Origin: Ditylenchus dipsaci
Taxonomy: Eukaryota > Nematoda > Chromadorea > Rhabditida > Anguinidae
Length of the DNA: 64,000 bases
NCBI GenBank assembly: GCA_004194705.1
Contig: SADC01001297.1
Location: 310,001-374,000 of the forward strand
Direction: 5' to 3'
This document shows positions 31,267-41,067 of this stretch, in pieces. A program made the position numbers and the translations under genes. The number at the start of each line of letters is the position of its first letter. The stretch's first letter is position 1. Under the pieces are notes generated by a model, which ran no database searches, was not told where the DNA came from, and saw only the letters and a list, made by a program, of their open reading frames with translations.

Positions 31267-34200
31267 TCAATATGGTTTGTTGGGCAGGCAGCAGCGTTTG
31301 ATGATTCTTTGGAAAGCCATGCGAAAATCCATTGAAAATATGGTGTCTGAAGTGTACAAAATATTTTTTGCTCTGAGTTAGTGATGGAATTTAAACTTAC
31401 AAATCACTGGATTTAATGCTGAGTTCAGGTAACCTAAAATGTTTTACTTGTTTTACACATATAAATAATATCTATGCTAATAGAGCACCATGGTGCTCTA
31501 TTAGCTTTTTAAATTTGTATAAAAGTGCAAATGGCTTAGATTTTGCAATCAATACTAAGCTATAATATGGAATGATCTCCCACCCCCCCCCCCATCCAGC
31601 TCAAAATTTACTTTTCCTGAATTAACTGGGACCCGTCTCATATTGATTCCCGTGCTATAAAACGGCACGGAAAGTATTTGGTTTCTGAAAAATCGAAAAA
31701 AAATCGGGTTTCCTTGGTCACCCAAGGTAAAAATCTAGAAAATTTCGAGAAAAAAATTGTTTTTTGAATTGGCTCAAAGGCTGTATTGGGAGGGAAAAGG
31801 ATAAAAGGGGCCACTTTTGTGGCAAAATGATGAAAATATAGGTGATTGTATTTTTCGGCTGTCATACCATGTTTTTTAACATAGGCCGTGGTAAAAAGAG
31901 ACTCTATGTGCATTTTATGATCAAGTTTACTTCTCGGAATCATGTCTAAGGTAAGTGAGTGTGCGCATCTCTAACTCTCAAGCCCTCCCTCTTCCCCCCC
32001 CCCCCCGCGAAGGGCTAAAAGAGTAAAAGTAAATTTTGTGCTAGCTGGGGGTGGGCATTCTATAGTCTTACCCAATACTGTCTGAAAAGTTATATTACAA
32101 AATGCTACTTACCCAACCAGGAAGTGACTGACTCAACTAGTGGAGGAATGCGACACCCGCAAATAGGTCTGTACAAGGACACCAAAAAGAAAGGTGTCCA
32201 GCAGGCCACAAAAGTGCCAGTGATTATTGCCTAAAAACACAATTTATATCAAAGAAGAAAAGAAAAGTCTGAGGAGAAGAAAAAAGAGGAAAAAAAGAAA
32301 TTAAAAGGAAAATTTTCTAGAAATAACTTCTAAACCACAGTGTTTTCTTGAATTATAATACGTTAAGATCAAGTCGAAAAAATTTCAGAAAGCTGACGTA
32401 AATCCTAAAGAAGATAAGTGGTGCGAATTTTACTAGCGGCCTGCTCAAATTAGTTATCTGAACTTTCGGGAATTTTTTGAAGATTTAAAATTTTTGGTTA
32501 ATGTCAATGATAAGCTTATAAACCAGCTCTTTTCCATATTTCTGTCCAGTTTTGCAATATATTTTAGCCAATTTACCAGAGTTCTCCAAGCTTTGCGTTC
32601 CCTCCTGTTCTCCATGCTCTCTTTAACCCGTTTCTTGCGTTTAGCTGCTGGTGTCCGCACAGACAACTGGCGTTTGGCTGAGGCAAGCGGCTTATCTTTG
32701 CCTGAAACTGGATATAATAATATAAGCCCGAAAAGAGATTTAGCAAAAAAACTACTCCTCCCATCCACCCCCTAAATCTATATCCAAACAGTTGACTTAC
32801 TGTGCACTTTGTTGAACTGTGTCTCAGCATTGACAATGATGGTTGTGGGGTTGTCTTCAGTCAATTGCATGGGAGTGCGCTCATCATCCGAGGTGGAGTT
32901 GTTAGCTGTACTCTCGTATTTCATCTGTAATTGGGCCTGCATATTTAGGGGTGGATTTAGCCAAATAAGTAAATTTAAACTTTAAAGGGGAAACTTTATA
33001 TACGCACCACCTATTGTCGAAAGTTCAAGTCCCTCTGGGGGTGTTTTAATTTACTTTTTCAGTAAGCTTTTTGACTATTAGGTCTAAAAATCATCGAGCA
33101 ATCGATTGCAGCCATTTCCAGCACTGCTTTGCTGTCATCAACTGCCTCAATTTAGCAATTTTGAGCAAATGACCACTAAAATTGAAAGAAACCAGCCAAA
33201 ATGATGCGTACTTAGATTTATGTAGCCTGAGCCTCCACCAATTCTATTTATTTGTCAACGCGTTTGGTGACTTTCTAGAGTCAGAATTTCATGGAGAACC
33301 AGTTAGGAAATTCGAGATGCCAAAATCACTTCATAAAAGCAAGGTAGCTAGCGAAGGTTTGACCCGGGAAGAAATGAGTACTATTGAAGGGTAGGATTTC
33401 AGTATTATTTAGGAACTGAGATTTTTTGCGATTTCAATTTACATTACAACCGTATGCTGAAAATGGCGGCAAGAAGCCGGGCTAGATTTGGAGTATAAGG
33501 TTGCAAATGAGTATGTAAATAAAAATTGCAAAAAAAACGTCAGTTCCAGGATACTACAGAAAAGTTCTGGGATAGTCCTATGGAGAATGGCATCAAATTG
33601 GACATGATTCAACGTTTTGACCCTACCGGAGTATACCCCCCCCCCCCAAATGAATTTTTTTTTGAAGTGTTTTTAAACACCCTATATCGACCCAAAATTG
33701 CCTCGGGAGTTCAAAAAAGACATTATTTTTGAGTTCTGGTTAATAAAAAATTGAGTTTTGGACATTTTGAAATCTCGACCATTTGCCTGTTTTGGCATGT
33801 TTTGGTCACTGGAGCTGGGCAAAATAGTCTCTAAATGCATTTTTGTTCAAGAGTTTTCTCCGAATTATGTCTAAGGTAAGTGAGTGCGCGCATCTCTAAC
33901 CAACCAAGCCCCCTGCGCCACCTTCGGGGCGCAGGGGCTTGGTTGCTTGGGGTTGAGATGCGCACACCCACATACCTTAGACGCAAATCACTCGAAAGTG
34001 ACTCTGGATGCATAAAAATGTATGCATACCAGAGTTTATTTATGCGGTAGGCCCCAGTCAACAAAACTATGTTCAACATCTTCCTTTTCACACTAAATTG
34101 GCCCTTTTTTGGTCCTTTCCCACCCTAATATGGCCCTAAATCCCTTCAAAAATGGTCAAAATAGGTATATTTGGGTGGTCCCAAAACTCAATTTTTTGTT

Positions 34201-37200
34201 GACTAGAACACAAAAATAATGCCTTTTTCGAGCTTCTGAGGCAATTTTAGGTCGATATAGGGTGTTTGGAAACACTTTAAAAAAAATTTCATTTGGGGGG
34301 GGGTATACTCCGGTAGCGCCAACGTTTTTTATATTTCAGCCTTAACTTTATACCAACTTTTTATCTGTATGATAGATCAAATGAAAGCCCAGAACCTTGG
34401 CTACATTTTGGATCTTCACTAAAATTGACCGGTAACGAGTATAGCACGAAGTAGGGTTGTCGAATATTCGCTTCAAGTCGATATTCGAAAAAAGTCAAAT
34501 ATTTTCGAGTAATATTCGTAATCGAGTATTCATTCAGTCGGAAATCCTATTCCCAAGTACAACGTTGAATAAAAACAGGGGTCGAAATCCACCAAATGCC
34601 GAGTTATCAGCCAGCTATTACAATAAAATTTTACATTCGCATCAACTTTACCGACAACCTAGTAAAAATACCATACATTGCATTTGAAGTGGCCATTTTC
34701 TGTGGGGCAATGGGACACAATTGACCAGTTGCTTCGTAGGTAGTAGTAATTTCATGGGAAGCATGATTGGAGGGGCCTGACATAGAACAATAACGGTAGA
34801 AATGCAAAAATAGATGTAGACTTACATTGGAATTCTGCACCACAGCGACCACCTTGTTCTTGGCAGTGTCATCAAACGCACAAGCAGCACTGAAAACACG
34901 AAACAATTATAGTATTACAAATGAATATGGACTACTGTAAACAATGTGGAATGGCGCCTTACAGGCGCCTTTTATAAATTATTTTAATGAGCTCTCGATT
35001 TTGGTGACAGATGCCACTGCTTGCAATTGTTTACTACGCTTATTATACTTTTATAAACATAATCGTGTAACTGCAGAGGCTGGTTCGGCGCAGAGTAAAC
35101 GTTTGTAATTTTTAGGCGATGGATCCGCTCCCGGCTCCTGGTGCCAATGCCCGGCAGCATGGTTGCGCCGCCGCAGGCGGCAGCCCGAAGCGCCACGGCA
35201 GCGAAAATTTTGGAGCGCCGGCATTTACGGTGGCGCCGGCGTCGTTTTTTGGCAGTCAGTGGAGGCGGCGGCGATTTTGGTGCGGCCAGCGTTGCCGCCA
35301 GAGGGCGCAATATCAAATTTATTAAAACTGGTGATTCAAATTTAAAATTTTTTCATTAAGGCGGAAAATCTGTGTGGTTAGTGTTCGTTATTCACCGATT
35401 GCATGCGTCGAAACCGTGGTGCCTGAGTGGGTACATTCAAACGATACGTTCCGTTATACAATTAATCACGTGTTAGAATGGTGAGAAGAGCAAGATAGAT
35501 AGGCTGATTGGACGGTATTTTTAAGACAGGCGAACCCCACGTAAGGTTAGGAAAATCATGTGGATGCTAAGCGGTCAACGTGAATATTATTTACAAGAGT
35601 CGGCAGGCGCCTATCGGCGCCTAATACAGACATTTTTGCAACAGACATTACCTAACTGCTGACAGTAAATTCGTGCTTAGCGTACTCAATTTGCTTACAA
35701 ACGGTTTTAAAATTCAAACTCGACTCTATATTTTTAAATCCCTCTCGAGACAAAAAATTTCAAATTTTTCAAATTTTCAAATTGTCAACAACAAACATAA
35801 GACCATAGGTCATTTTTAGATCCGACGCCAAACTTCAAAGTAGGAGATCCCCTATTTAAAATGCATCATTTTTGACGTTTTTATTTAAATTAAAGCTGAC
35901 ACGCTGGGGAATCTAGCGTACCTACGAAAAATGTTTGGCGCCGGCAGGGATCTAACCCGCGGTGAAAAATAGTTTTCCTGTCTAGAATAATGTTGTTTTG
36001 AACGAATTCAAAATTTGAATTTGATAACAAATTTTTTGATGACTATGAGACCTCTATACAAACAGACAGATCACCCCTTTAAAATGCGTCTTTTTCGATG
36101 TTTTTTTTAAACGAAAGCTGTCATTGAGGCGGATTCAAAAAAATTGGCAAATTTAATCAAACATGTTTTTTTGACTCACTTATACCCCTTTGAAGTCAAA
36201 AAAGTGCCCAAAAAATCAAAATTTGCGGAAAAACTCGAAAATTTCATTGAGACCCCCAATTCTGACATTGCCAAAGTGATTTTTGACCCTGATTTACGTT
36301 AGAAAGTGTTCTCAGAAAAAGATCTGGAGCACTCCCAATGGCTGCCATGCGTAGCGTAACACACACAGCCATTCCAAATACTATACAGTCGGACCTCGCT
36401 ATAGTGCGACCCCACTATAGTGCGACTTCCACTATAGTGCGAGTTCAGGACCAGTTTGGTTGGTTTTGCCCCAAATAAGGCTGACTAGACCTCCAATATA
36501 GTGCGACCCCACTATAGTGCGACTTCCACTATAGTGCGAACCTGACGCGGTCCCGACAAATAAAACGACCCTCGATATAGTGCGATTCATAAAAATTTAT
36601 GTTAAAAATCACAGGATTTTGAATTCCCGCCGAAAAATCAATTATTGGTACAGTCGCAAACAACTACTAAGATACTCATTCTTCTTTTAGTCTCTGACGT
36701 GTAACGCCATCGTAATTTTTATGGCTAGGGGAAGATTGCCAAAAACGAAAATTGCCAAAAACGAAAATTGCCAAAACGAAAATTGCCAAAACGAAAATTG
36801 CCATGACAAATGAAAGCTTAGTGAATACGAACATATACCACTCAGTTCCACATAACGTACCCTTCATTTATCTATTCGTCTAAAAATGACTTAAGTCAAA
36901 CCTAGATATAGTGACTCCTACAATATAGTGACACCTCAAAGTCAAGACAAATGTCGTTTTGGCAATTTTCGTTTTTGGCAATTTTCGTTTTTGGCAATTT
37001 CGTTTTTGGCAATTTTCGTTTTGGCAATTTTCGTTTTGGCAATTTTCGTTTTTGGCAATCTTCCCCTAGCCATTTTTATTATTTTAGTTATTTTGCAATG
37101 AGCACTCCTAACAAAAGTCGCGCTTCTTCACAGTCCTTTGATTGTTTATTGTTCATTTTGTTAATTTGTTCTTGTTATGGTTGTTTTACGAATGAAACTT

Positions 37201-40200
37201 TGATTTAATGCAGCGTTTTGAATGATAAGCTCGATATACAGTAGAAATCTCCCATTAACATACCCCCCCCCAATTAACATAAATCTCTCATTAACATAAC
37301 GCTGGTGTCGGTCCCTTTCAATTGATCTTCTATATAATTTACCCTCCCATTAACATAAACTTCCCATTAACATGATGGTTTTGCCGGTCCCTTGGCGTTA
37401 TGTTGATGGGAGATTTGACTGTAGTGCGAACATTGTTTTCAAATGGTTTGGAGACCCTCGATATAGTGCGACTCCCACCATAGTGCGAGTTTGGGCTGAC
37501 CCCAAGGGGTCGCACTATAGCGAGGTTCGACTGTATAAAGAGGTTCTAATAGAGGCCCTGAGTTTTATTTTTCATCCTCCCGCTAGAGAGGGGGATTCTA
37601 TTAAAACATTTGCGCTATTTAATATTTCCAAGCACCCACCGATTGATTGTGCGACGGTCCCTCTCCCTTCGAAACCTCTTCCTGGCTGCCCTCATAATCT
37701 TCCAATATACAATGATTATAGCACACAAGGGAATATAAAAGGCTGTCGCTGTGCTGAACACCTGCAAAAAATTACACTATTTACATAGAATTTCTTTATT
37801 TCAGTAGAAGTTTTTTTTTGCTATGAACCTCAAATAAATAACCAGAAGTACTTTTTCTGTCCATATCATTTATCAAGCCCAGTTTTAAGCGTAGTTCCTC
37901 AGCTAGAGGGTAAGCCAGTGTGTGTTGGATGGACTCAAACATAGACATGGAAAAGGGACGGGGCAATTCTGTCCCGCCTGGTCGAATTTTGAAGCATCGT
38001 CCCGTCCCGGAATCTTTCTCGAAATTTTTTGACACCTGTCCGTCCAGAAAATGTCAAATTGCCATCTCTACTCAGACATATGTCTCGAACTTCAAAAAAG
38101 GTTAAAAAACATGTTCAAGTCTATCCAACCCTAATCCTAAAAATAAGTCAAAAACAAAAAGGAAAACCAAAGCAAAAACAATTTATTTCATAAAATTTTT
38201 AGCATTTTATATTAAATGTTTAAAACAAAATTCAACTAATACCTGATAGCTAATTTGCTGGGATATTAGGCAAACATGTTGCTGCCTCACCCTATTTACA
38301 AATTGAGCATCTTTCCACCCGAATATTGGCGCTAGTGAGATAAGCAAGGAAAGTACCTGTAAAATTGTTAAAGTTACATTCGCCTTTTTTGGACACCATC
38401 CAATTTTGTATAGGTCTAAATGTCAATAAAAAAAGCCTTGAGATACTTCTCCGATATTGCTTTATATCAATCTTCCAATTAATTTAGTCACTCATGTATG
38501 GTAATATTAGGTGGGGTAAACCAAAAAATCCATTTCTAATAAAACTTTTTTCCATGAAAAATTTCAGAAAAAGCATAATTTATAAGCCCACATACCCATA
38601 TAATCATGAGCATAAAGAAAATGCGTTTAGGAGTCCTGTTCTGGACATAATAAATGTCTGTTACTGACCAATACCTAAACAAATTCAAACATCCTTAAAA
38701 ATTGTTTTTTTGACAAAATTGGTTTTAGCAGATACCTGTCCAGAGCAATGGCAACTAAGTGCAATATAGACGAGGTGCACACTAGCACGTCCATAGAAAT
38801 CCAGAAATCACATAGAGTGACTCCTTAAAATGAACAAAATAAGTTTTAAAAATTTTGTACCATAGAGCTTTGTCAAAATAAAGTTTTTGAGATACAGTTT
38901 GAAATGCAAGTAGTGTACACCCCTCAAGTTCGTTCCCGCCTTCAGTCCCATACTTTTTTAACCCTGATTTTGAAAACTCTTGCTAGTTCTGTTTTAACAG
39001 ACTGGTCCCTAATATTGCAGCGATTCCACTTTCGCCAATCGTTTTTCAGAATCACAAAATTTTTCTCTCCAAAAAAGCGAAAACTCGATTTAACGACATC
39101 CTTGAGGGGGTATCTTTTTAGCCACTCATTTTGTAGCCAGTAAGATGAGCTGCCGAATGAATGGTAATTTGCCGGAGAAGGGAATAACATTACTTGAGAA
39201 AAAAAGCTATTGATGAAAACATACCATTGCAGAATGATCTCATTGGCGAAAAGTAGCCATTGGCAAAAAGATCACATTGGCGAAAGTTTCATTGCCAAAA
39301 CGATTAGGCCCCTCATTTTTTCATGGTTCTGAAAAAAGAACGGCAAAATCGGAATCCCTGAAACATTTGGGACCCGTTTCTTAAAACAGAGCTGGCAAAA
39401 GTATTCAAAATCAGACCCTAGTAGCCAATACCCAAATACCATTTTTGGATTATTTTTATGGAGCATTTTGCTATTTTATTTTAGAAATCTTTTATAGAAA
39501 ATTTGACGCTACTGTCATATACCCCCCCCCAAAAAGCTACTGTAATATACCCCCCCCCCAAAAATCGGACCTACTGTCATATACCCCCCCCCCAAAACCG
39601 ACTTTTTAGGAGTGTCTAAAAACCATTTTTATGCAATAATTTTGCCATAAAAGGTCCAGAAAAGCAATTAAAAAGGGATTATGGGCTGTATTGGGAGGGA
39701 AGGGAATAATACAGGGGCCACTTTTTTTAGCTGCTTTACCATGTTTTTCAACTCGGGCCGTGGCAAAAATAGACTCTATATGCATTTTATGATCAAGTGT
39801 ACTTCTCGGAATCATGTCTAAGGTAAGTGCGTGCGCGCATCTCTAACTCTCAAGCCCCCTGCGCCCCTTCGGGGCGCAGGGGGCTTGGGGGCTTGGAGTT
39901 GAGATGCGCACACCCACATACCTTAGACACAAATCACTCGAAAGCGACTCTGGATGCATGAAAAAACATGCATACCAGAGTTATTTATGCGGTAGGCCCC
40001 AGTATTCAAAACTATGTTCAACATCTTTATTTTTCACGAAGAGCATTTCCCCTCGTTCTATAAGGCCAGGCCAGAGGCCCAGCATCCAAAAATTCAGCCT
40101 AGCACCCAAAAAGTGCTAGGCCTATGAGTAAACCACGAGGTCCACCCCGCTGATGGGCTTGGTCCATGAAAAGTACTTATACTTATGCCTGCACCACAAG

Positions 40201-41067
40201 TTCCTGGGTTTGAAAGCACCTTTAGACTCTTAGAGAATTATTACTCTAATGATCCCAACCATCTCGAGAAGTGGCCCCTGTATTATTCCCTTCCCATCCC
40301 AATACAGCCCGCAATCCCATTTAAATTGCTTTTCTGGTCCTTTTACGGCGAAATTATTGTGTAAAAATGGTTTTTGACCATCCCTAAAAAAGTCGGTTTT
40401 TGGGGGGGGGTATATGACAGTAGGTCGATTTTTGGGGGGGGTATATTACAGTAGCGCTTTTTGGGGGGGGTATATTACAGTAGCGCCGAAAATTTGATTA
40501 TAGAAAAAACTTGTTGTTTGCAAAGGTAGTTAGAGCAATTTTAAAAGGTCGGATGCTTGGGGGGGTATTCGCTACTAGCGCCAAAAATCAATATTTGGAC
40601 CAGTCTGTTAATTTGAGGAGTGCACACTATATCAAGCGTCGACTGTAGTATTCATAAAGTAATCCTAAAATAGCTCACCCAAATGCCAGGCCTGCCTTAG
40701 AGTAGCCCAAGCGCCAAGAGGCGTTACAAATAAGCCGACCATGAGGTCTGCGACAGCCAGTGAAAATATTAGGTAATACTGGGGCGAGAGCGTAGATCTC
40801 TCTCCAGCAATATGGCCAGAATTACAAAAAAGTTGCCGACCACACAGAACAGGATGAGCAACAACAGCAGGGACCCAATACCCACACTTGTCCAGAAGTC
40901 CAGGGGTTTGCTCCCCCTTCCTCTTCTCGCTGCTGTAGCAAGGCCTGCATGGTGGCGTTGACTAATGTAGTGGTGGTGGGACTGGCTAAATGCCTCCTTC
41001 CCAACGAACTTTCGTCAAAAAGACCGGCGGCTACCTGGTAGATGGCTGTGCCGTTGAGAAAGTTCAT
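31267..41067 (-). CDS. 5-HT1-like serotonin/aminergic GPCR
   Basis: Seven-helix rhodopsin-family receptor, probably Gi/o-type serotonin receptor by resemblance to 5-HT1 and insect 5-HT receptors. Exons on the + scale, in coding order: 41067-40679, 38823-38736, 38674-38596, 38356-38243, 37761-37640, 34889-34826, 34776-34672, 32936-32801, 32701-32577, 32230-32113, 31433-31401, 31346-31267; about 484 residues. Seen: N-terminal NGT and NAT glycosylation sites, helix 1 [12 protein letters not shown], helix 2 [10 protein letters not shown], helix 3 [14 protein letters not shown] with the amine-binding Asp, then IALDRYWSVTD, GWKD in loop 2, helix 5 [10 protein letters not shown], helix 6 CWTPFF, and NPVIYTIF. 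The tail is short (ends NKPY). Phases match at every junction except possible ambiguity in the 34776-34672 loop exon. Exon 1 needs one extra base near the C run 40913-40917 and another near the G run 40781-40784. Long intracellular loop 3. Ligand is inferred, not shown. Confidence 0.9.
31640..32040. repeat. Half GC-hairpin cassette in receptor intron
   Basis: TGTATTGGGAGGGAAAAGG and AAAGGGGCCACTTTT recur at 39690-39720 and in reverse at 40265-40300 and 59895-59935. Then follow ACTTCTCGGAATCATGTCTA and AGTGAGTGTGCGCATCTC, with a C run in place of the hairpin. Confidence 0.65.
32937..34671. repeat. Receptor intron with a 0.7-kb palindrome
   Basis: The palindrome (about 33620-34325) has ends with GTATACCCCCCCCCC and GGGGGGGGGTATAC. 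Arms share AACACCCTATATCGACC and TTGCCTC, and a full GC-hairpin cassette (hairpin about 33903-33945) sits at the centre. 33180-33560 repeats the 3400-3700 sequence. The rest is AT-rich with no exon seen. Confidence 0.75.
34945..35632. repeat. GC-rich block with GGCGCC words
   Basis: Starts ATGGCGCCTTACAGGCGCC and ends CAGGCGCCTATCGGCGCC. The interior 35110-35310 is strongly GC-rich (CGCCGCCGCAGGCGGCAGC) within an AT-rich intron. Open frames here are short and unlike any family I know. It is most likely another word-bearing element; exact ends unknown. Confidence 0.45.
35633..36385. other. Receptor intron spacer
   Basis: AT-rich, with repeated AAATTTCAAATTTTTC-type sequence and two copies of a module containing AAAATGC(A/G)TC and GACGTTTTT or GATGTTTTTT (35860 and 36080). 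No exon seen. Confidence 0.4.
36723..37071. mobile_element. hAT-like MITE, word AAAACGAAAATTGCC
   Basis: Ends GGCTAGGGGAAGATTGCC and complement. Identical 8-bp duplications ATTTTTAT flank it (36715-36722 and 37072-37079). The word AAACGAAAATTGCC is iterated about four times on the left and about six times inverted on the right. 349 bp, no coding capacity. Confidence 0.9.
37239..37421. mobile_element. TA-flanked MITE, word CCCATTAACATA
   Basis: TA at 37237-37238 and 37422-37423. Ends CAGTAGAAATCTCCCATTAA and its complement ending AGATTTGACTG. The word recurs five or six times. It interrupts the host element's word: CTCGATA before and TAGTGCGAAC after. Confidence 0.85.
37796..37935 (-). pseudogene. 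Ty1/copia RNase H relic
   Basis: A minus-strand frame contains [20 protein letters not shown], matching the DRKSTSGY(V/L)F hallmark of copia-type RNase H. Only about 45 codons remain, with no integrase, reverse transcriptase or LTR visible nearby. It lies in the receptor intron directly before the helix 5 exon. A chance match is possible but the motif is specific. Confidence 0.5.
38890..39190. repeat. Relic of the core-bearing MITE family
   Basis: Retains CAAGTTCGTTCCCGCCTTCAG, ACTCTTGCTAGTTCTGTTTT, and TTCGCCAATCGTTTTTCAGA, homologous to the cores at 5800-6220, 43575-43975 and 46079-46500. The word here is TAGTGTACACC. The right end is lost. Confidence 0.6.
39191..39507. repeat. ATTGGCGAAA word region in receptor intron 1
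   Basis: CATTGGCGAAAAGTAGCC and CATTGGCGAAAG variants recur at 39240-39300, probably one arm of another element. The rest is AT-rich. Confidence 0.45.
39508..40487. repeat. 980-bp palindrome with C/G-run ends and GC hairpin
   Basis: The left arm has three units of TACTGT(C/A)ATATACCCCCCCC and the right arm three inverted units. Inner blocks (ATTTTTATGCAATAATTTTG, GGGATTATGGGCTGTATTGG, GGGCCACTTT) pair with 40260-40370. The centre is a GC-hairpin cassette (hairpin about 39852-39890). It has the same plan as 33620-34325. The segment up to 40590 repeats the end of the 55.7-kb element. Confidence 0.85.

Larger units (their letters stand above)
36386..37533. mobile_element. TA-flanked MITE, word ATAGTGCGACC, with two insertions
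   Basis: TA at 36384-36385 and 37534-37535. Ends CAGTCGGACCTCGCTATAGT and its complement. The word CACTATAGTGCGA recurs near both ends. Inside it lie the hAT-like MITE 36723-37071 and a second TA-flanked MITE 37239-37421. It sits in the receptor intron just downstream (in the gene's sense) of the helix 5 exon. Confidence 0.85.

Noticed and set aside
37372..37788. 138-codon plus-strand frame
   Set aside because: It starts in the 37239 MITE, crosses the end of the 36386 element and runs antisense through the helix 5 exon, whose minus-strand reading is conserved.
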